Assembly (NCBI RefSeq): GCF_034932105.1
Contig: NZ_JAYGIG010000013.1
Span: forward strand, 11,794-75,793
Source of the DNA: Leptothoe sp034932105
GTDB lineage: Bacteria > Cyanobacteriota > Cyanobacteriia > Phormidesmidales > Phormidesmidaceae
Reading direction: 5' to 3'
Length of the DNA stretch: 64,000 nucleotides
Shown: positions 60,529 through 64,000 of the stretch, piece after piece
Layout of the letters: each line of letters begins with the position of its first letter
Position numbering within the stretch: the stretch's first letter is position 1
Notes under the pieces: model-generated
Seen by the model: the letters and a program-made list of their open reading frames with translations, nothing else
Told to the model about the DNA's origin: nothing
Databases searched by the model: none
Made by a program: the position numbers and the translations under genes

Positions 60529-60569
60529 TTTTGGTTGACAATGTTGGGGTCAGCGTCATCGCAGCGAGT

Positions 60570-61487
60570 ATGGATAAGTTTGTGGCCATGGGGGCCTTTG
60601 TGCAGGTGGTGGAGGCTAATGGCTTTGCTGCCGCTGCCCGGCAGATGGGGATGTCCCGTTCAGCGGTTAATAAGTTGGTGATTACCTTAGAGGCGGAGTT
60701 GGGGGTGCAGCTGCTGCAGCGTAGTACCCGAAAAGTGACGCCCACGGCCACGGGGACTGCCTTTTATGGGCGCTGTTTGGCTATTTTGGCAGACTTGGCA
60801 GAGGCGGAGTTGGCGGTGTCCCAGGCTCAATCGGCCCCCGTTGGGCCATTGCGGATAAATGCTCCCATGACTTTTGGGACTATGCATTTGGGGCCGGTGC
60901 TGGCGGACTTTATGGTGCAGTACCCTGGGGTGCAGGTGCAGCTAACGTTGGCGGATCGATTTATTGATCCGTTGGCGGAGGGGTTTGACCTAACTTTACG
61001 GATAGCGGAGCCTCAGTTATCGCCTCAGCTGGTGGTGCATGAGCTGGCTCAATGGGAGTGTTTAGTTTGTGCGGCTCCTGGTTATTTACGGGAGTATGGG
61101 TGTCCGCAGACGGTTGAGGATTTGAAGCATCATAGTTGTTTGGCTTATGGTGAGCTGGCTAGTCGCCATGGGTGGGTGTTGGTTAATGCCGATGGGGAAG
61201 AGCGGACGGTGATGGTTAAGGGGGCGATGTGTTCTAACAATGGGGAGGTGCTGAGGGATGCGGCGATTCGGGGGTTGGGTTTGGTGTTGTTGCCTAGGTT
61301 TATTGTGGAGAAGAGTTTGGAGCGGGGAGAGTTGCAGGGGGTTGGGTTGGATTGTTGGCCTCGGCCGGTGTCGTTATGGGTGATGTATCCGACTAATCGG
61401 CATTTGTCGACGAAGGTGCAGGTGTTGACTGATTTTTTGCGGACGAGGTTTAGGGCTGATGGGGGGACTATTGGCTTCGGGGAGTAG
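60570..61487 (+). CDS. LysR family transcriptional regulator
   Basis: A 305-residue regulator. The winged helix-turn-helix is at residues 1-60 (FVQVVEANGFAAAARQMGMSRSAVNKLVITLEAELG). The effector-binding domain follows with the usual PLRINAPMTFGTMHLGPVLADF start and a GLGLVLLPRFIVE end, closest to the DsdC/AaeR-like group whose members sense small aromatic or redox-active compounds. I use the ATG at 60570; an earlier TTG adds a leader without family support. It is paired head-to-head with the pirin gene, a common combination. Confidence 0.93.
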   Translation: MDKFVAMGAFVQVVEANGFAAAARQMGMSRSAVNKLVITLEAELGVQLLQRSTRKVTPTATGTAFYGRCLAILADLAEAELAVSQAQSAPVGPLRINAPMTFGTMHLGPVLADFMVQYPGVQVQLTLADRFIDPLAEGFDLTLRIAEPQLSPQLVVHELAQWECLVCAAPGYLREYGCPQTVEDLKHHSCLAYGELASRHGWVLVNADGEERTVMVKGAMCSNNGEVLRDAAIRGLGLVLLPRFIVEKSLERGELQGVGLDCWPRPVSLWVMYPTNRHLSTKVQVLTDFLRTRFRADGGTIGFGE

Positions 61488-61625
61488 CGTCAAGCTTGTA
61501 GCGGTTGAGCAGCGCGAGCTTACCCTGCACTTAAAGCTACGGTGTACACATATCTGGAAGATAATGGCCCAAAAGGTATATCTGGCAACTCAGTATGGGT
61601 TTGGGCGAGGTGAGCGGGGTCGAAC

Positions 61626-64000
61626 CTAGTTTTCGATGCGTTGTTTGATGGCGTCGATGAGTGCTGTGAAGCCTGATTCGGTATGAATCTCGGGGGTAAG
61701 ACTGTTCATGTCTTTGAGGGTTTCGGTGAGGTCGGCGATAGTCGCGCGGATGCGGGTGTAGAGATCGATGGATTCTCGGAAGCCTTGCATGTTGGCGGCG
61801 CTGACGGTTTTCATGGCTTCTTCCAGGTCTGCGATTTCCTGTTCCCAGTGTTGGATGTAGCGGATACGGTTGATGGGTTTATAGATTTGGGCGTCGGGGA
61901 GGACGATGGGAAAGATGCGGTCATAGAAACTGCCATTGGCTGCGATTTCTACCAGCTCAAACATGCAGTTTTCAGATTTGAGATATTTGTCGCTGATGAT
62001 GACAATGACGGCGTTACCTTGGCCGATTTCTTGCATAAAGGCTTTGATACGGCCTTTAAATCCGAGATCTCGTTTGTCGCGGATAAGGTTAATGTCTGTA
62101 GCTTTTAGGATTTCGTCTATTTTGTTGGTGATTTCTTCACTATCACCGCCCCAGGCATAGGAAATAAAGACTTCTTTCACAGGTTGATACATTTGTTTTT
62201 GAGCAATATTAAGGATACTGGATGTATCTTGGATGGGTAAGCCTTGGTAATTTTCACCATCGAGTCGTTTGGCCCATTCATCTCCTGGTTTGAGATCGAG
62301 TGGCTCATAGAGAACCTCATCTAACAATCGCCTCACATCAACCATGGCATAGGGCTTTTTTTGGCATTGAATTTGGTACTGACCATCCCGGAGAAAATTC
62401 TGTAGACGTTCATAGGGATAGTCATGGGGAGTTTGGTTATCTTTACAGCTGATGCAGTTACAGGGAATCAGGGTTTCATAGCTCAGGCGTTCGTAGGAAC
62501 GGTGGATTTTTTCGAGTTCGTGGGTAACGACGGAGAGCCAGCGTTTTTGGTCAGTGCCAGAAACACGGATACGGATTTCGCTTTTGGGGTAATTCTCGGT
62601 GACTTCGGCATGGGCGGTGCCGTTGGTGAAAACAACGCCAGTTTTCCAGACGAGGATTTGGTTTTCGATAAATTCGTGGAGTTCGACGATGAGGCGGGTG
62701 AGGATGCCCTTGGGCATGAAGTCGTAGCGGTAGCGGAGGATGAGGTTACGACTGTTATCCCATGCGAATTCTGGCTGTTCGGGGGAGAGTAACTGGGGGG
62801 CGATGTAATGGTTAGAACAGCCGGGAATTTCGTAGCAGAGTTTAAACCGCATCATGAGCTGGAGTAGCTCGTCACGCATGTCGGAATATTCGGCTTTTTC
62901 CCAGATTGTGTTGAGCTGATCGCGGGTAAAGCGGCCAAAGTTTTCACGAATTGCTTGGGTGTCTAGGGCATCGTAAACGGCGGCGGTGCCCCACTGGGGT
63001 TTGAGGATGACGTAGTGTTTGAGGATGGGGTCTTCGTGGAAATGGAGGATGACACCGAGGTCGTGGAGGTAGTTACTGAGGCTGTTTTGACGCTTTTGGT
63101 CGGTGAGCTGGCTGGTGCGGCACAGGTCTCGGTATTGATCGATAGTGATGTAGTTACAGCTGTTGGCGTAGTTTTCTAGGGCAGCGCGGACACGGACCCA
63201 GACTTTGGGTAAGGGCGTGCCCACATGGGGCAGATTAACAATACGCTTTTGGATAGCTTCTGCAATAGCTGCTAAGCCGCGATTGTCTTCTAGGTTGGTA
63301 GCGAATACTTTTTCTAGATTAGTGAACTCGGCGCGCAGGGTACGTTCGTTGACGTCGCACTGGCGGTCTTGTTTTTCATTTTTGATGATAAAGACGGGAC
63401 TGCTATCGCTGAGGAGGGAGACGATATTGAGCCAGTAGTAGAAGTCTGTGTTGTCCTGGCGAGTATCGACGACTAGGGCGTAGAGAGAACGTTTGGTGAG
63501 GAAAAACTGGTGGGTAGCATGGTAGATTTCTTGGCCGCCAAAGTCCCAGATGTTTGTACGAAAGGGGGTTGGGTTAGTTTGCTCAAACTCCCAACGGATG
63601 ACATCGATGCCTTCGGTAGATTTTTCTTCGGAATCAAGCTTGTAGTCAGGATTGAGGAGTTTTTTTGCTAAGGTGGTTTTACCGGCTCCCCCTTCACCGA
63701 CAATAATGAACTTGGATTCGAATAGGGGTTCGGTCTCGTCGGGATCGAGAACCTGGAAATAGTAGTCAAGAATTTCTTGTAAACTGCCAGGGTTTTTCCA
63801 ACTTTCTTTCGGGCCTAAAATCTCTGGTGGAATAGGAATTGGGTTTCCACGTAGATCCAAGCTCTGAAGGCTAGTGAGTTGGACAATTTCAGGGGGTAGC
63901 TGGCTCAGTTGGTTCGAGCTGAGGTAGAGCTGAGTGAGACTGGTGAGTTGGACAATTTCAGGGGGTAGCTGGCTCAGTTGGTTCGAGCTGAGGTAGAGCT
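61626..64000 (-). CDS. LRR-Roc-COR-TIR protein (Roco family), partial
   Basis: The gene enters from the right edge, so the N-terminus is missing. In order: leucine-rich repeats (63840-64000, unit LxxLxLSSNQLSQLPPEIVQ), then a Roc GTPase with P-loop GEGGAGKTT (about 63672-63698), DFGGQE (about 63531-63548) and NEKQD. A COR-like region of some 350 residues follows, then a TIR domain from about 62171 (VFISYAWGG) with RDLGFKGRIKAFMQEI and a candidate catalytic Glu in MFELVEI. A helical tail completes it. Roco proteins are GTP-regulated scaffolds. TIR domains in bacteria often cleave NAD+ during defence, so a GTP-gated NADase is plausible but unproven. The stop TAG is at 61626. Confidence 0.9.
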   Translation of the reverse strand, partial: LYLSSNQLSQLPPEIVQLTSLTQLYLSSNQLSQLPPEIVQLTSLQSLDLRGNPIPIPPEILGPKESWKNPGSLQEILDYYFQVLDPDETEPLFESKFIIVGEGGAGKTTLAKKLLNPDYKLDSEEKSTEGIDVIRWEFEQTNPTPFRTNIWDFGGQEIYHATHQFFLTKRSLYALVVDTRQDNTDFYYWLNIVSLLSDSSPVFIIKNEKQDRQCDVNERTLRAEFTNLEKVFATNLEDNRGLAAIAEAIQKRIVNLPHVGTPLPKVWVRVRAALENYANSCNYITIDQYRDLCRTSQLTDQKRQNSLSNYLHDLGVILHFHEDPILKHYVILKPQWGTAAVYDALDTQAIRENFGRFTRDQLNTIWEKAEYSDMRDELLQLMMRFKLCYEIPGCSNHYIAPQLLSPEQPEFAWDNSRNLILRYRYDFMPKGILTRLIVELHEFIENQILVWKTGVVFTNGTAHAEVTENYPKSEIRIRVSGTDQKRWLSVVTHELEKIHRSYERLSYETLIPCNCISCKDNQTPHDYPYERLQNFLRDGQYQIQCQKKPYAMVDVRRLLDEVLYEPLDLKPGDEWAKRLDGENYQGLPIQDTSSILNIAQKQMYQPVKEVFISYAWGGDSEEITNKIDEILKATDINLIRDKRDLGFKGRIKAFMQEIGQGNAVIVIISDKYLKSENCMFELVEIAANGSFYDRIFPIVLPDAQIYKPINRIRYIQHWEQEIADLEEAMKTVSAANMQGFRESIDLYTRIRATIADLTETLKDMNSLTPEIHTESGFTALIDAIKQRIEN
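63871..64000 (-). repeat. Near-identical 69-base leucine-rich-repeat units
   Basis: Two units starting at 63871 and 63940 are almost base-identical over 60 bases, and the array continues past the window edge. They encode 23-residue LRRs. Confidence 0.85.

Overview
The window is cyanobacterial chromosome. It carries the photosystem I core genes psaA and psaB, the photosystem II factor psb28, a LabA-type NYN protein, a PedR-like regulator and several gene families that are largely confined to cyanobacteria (CCB2/CCB4-type assembly factor, DUF4346, DUF4079). HIP1 octamers (GCGATCGC, for example at 12211 and 17444) are scattered through the ordinary genes. Many surface-glycan genes and the overall gene style suggest a Leptolyngbya-like, non-heterocystous lineage, but the genus cannot be fixed from the sequence alone. 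No tRNA, rRNA, CRISPR array, transposase or phage gene was recognised. The one clear structural RNA is RNase P RNA.

Layout. 1-5550: a partial lipoprotein gene, a long psaA upstream region, then psaA-psaB closed by a strong terminator. 5787-8574: an AT-rich two-gene cassette, a C5 DNA methyltransferase followed one base later by an OLD-type ATPase/TOPRIM protein. This is the best candidate for an undescribed defence module. 8716-12441: housekeeping genes (TPR protein, pgk, universal stress protein, rbgA). 12722-20302: a surface-glycan cluster with a GT4 transferase, an ABC exporter that ends in a histidine-kinase-like helical domain without its histidine, three nucleotide-sugar-transferase-like proteins and an amidase. 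20507-25015: an orphan ExbB, labA, lptC and dacB. 25108-31193: small and accessory genes, including a NYN/LOTUS protein beside a truncated restriction-type fragment, a GtrB-like GT2, a FemAB-like acyltransferase and a RibD-type reductase. 31478-35300: a sensor kinase, a Gfo/Idh oxidoreductase and RNase III. 35350-35816: rnpB and its promoter, with short tandem repeats on both sides of the rnc/rnpB block. 35932-40000: a STAS protein, an ExbB-ExbD-ExbD energy-transducing unit with a DUF4333 lipoprotein, moaB and psb28. 40091-45176: a beta-helix/SLH protein, small membrane proteins, a TPM protein and a GNAT. 45266-53456: hisS, the PedR-like regulator, cdaA (c-di-AMP synthase), lysA, rimI and clpC. 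53814-61487: hypothetical and membrane genes, a cellulose-synthase-like GT2 with a PilZ-like tail, and a divergent pirin/LysR pair with a perfect palindrome between them. 61626-64000: a large LRR-Roc-COR-TIR (Roco) protein that runs off the right edge.

How the genes fit together. Three themes stand out. First, photosynthesis and its control: psaAB, psb28, the CCB-like factor and the PedR-like regulator. Second, envelope and exopolysaccharide work: GTs, ABC exporter, lptC, dacB, amidase, BcsA-like synthase, SLH protein, ExbB/D. Third, probable conflict genes placed singly: the MTase-OLD pair, NYN-LOTUS next to a restriction-type relic, and the TIR-Roco protein. Short palindromes of the form GGTGGGC-N-GCCCACC recur in several intergenic gaps.
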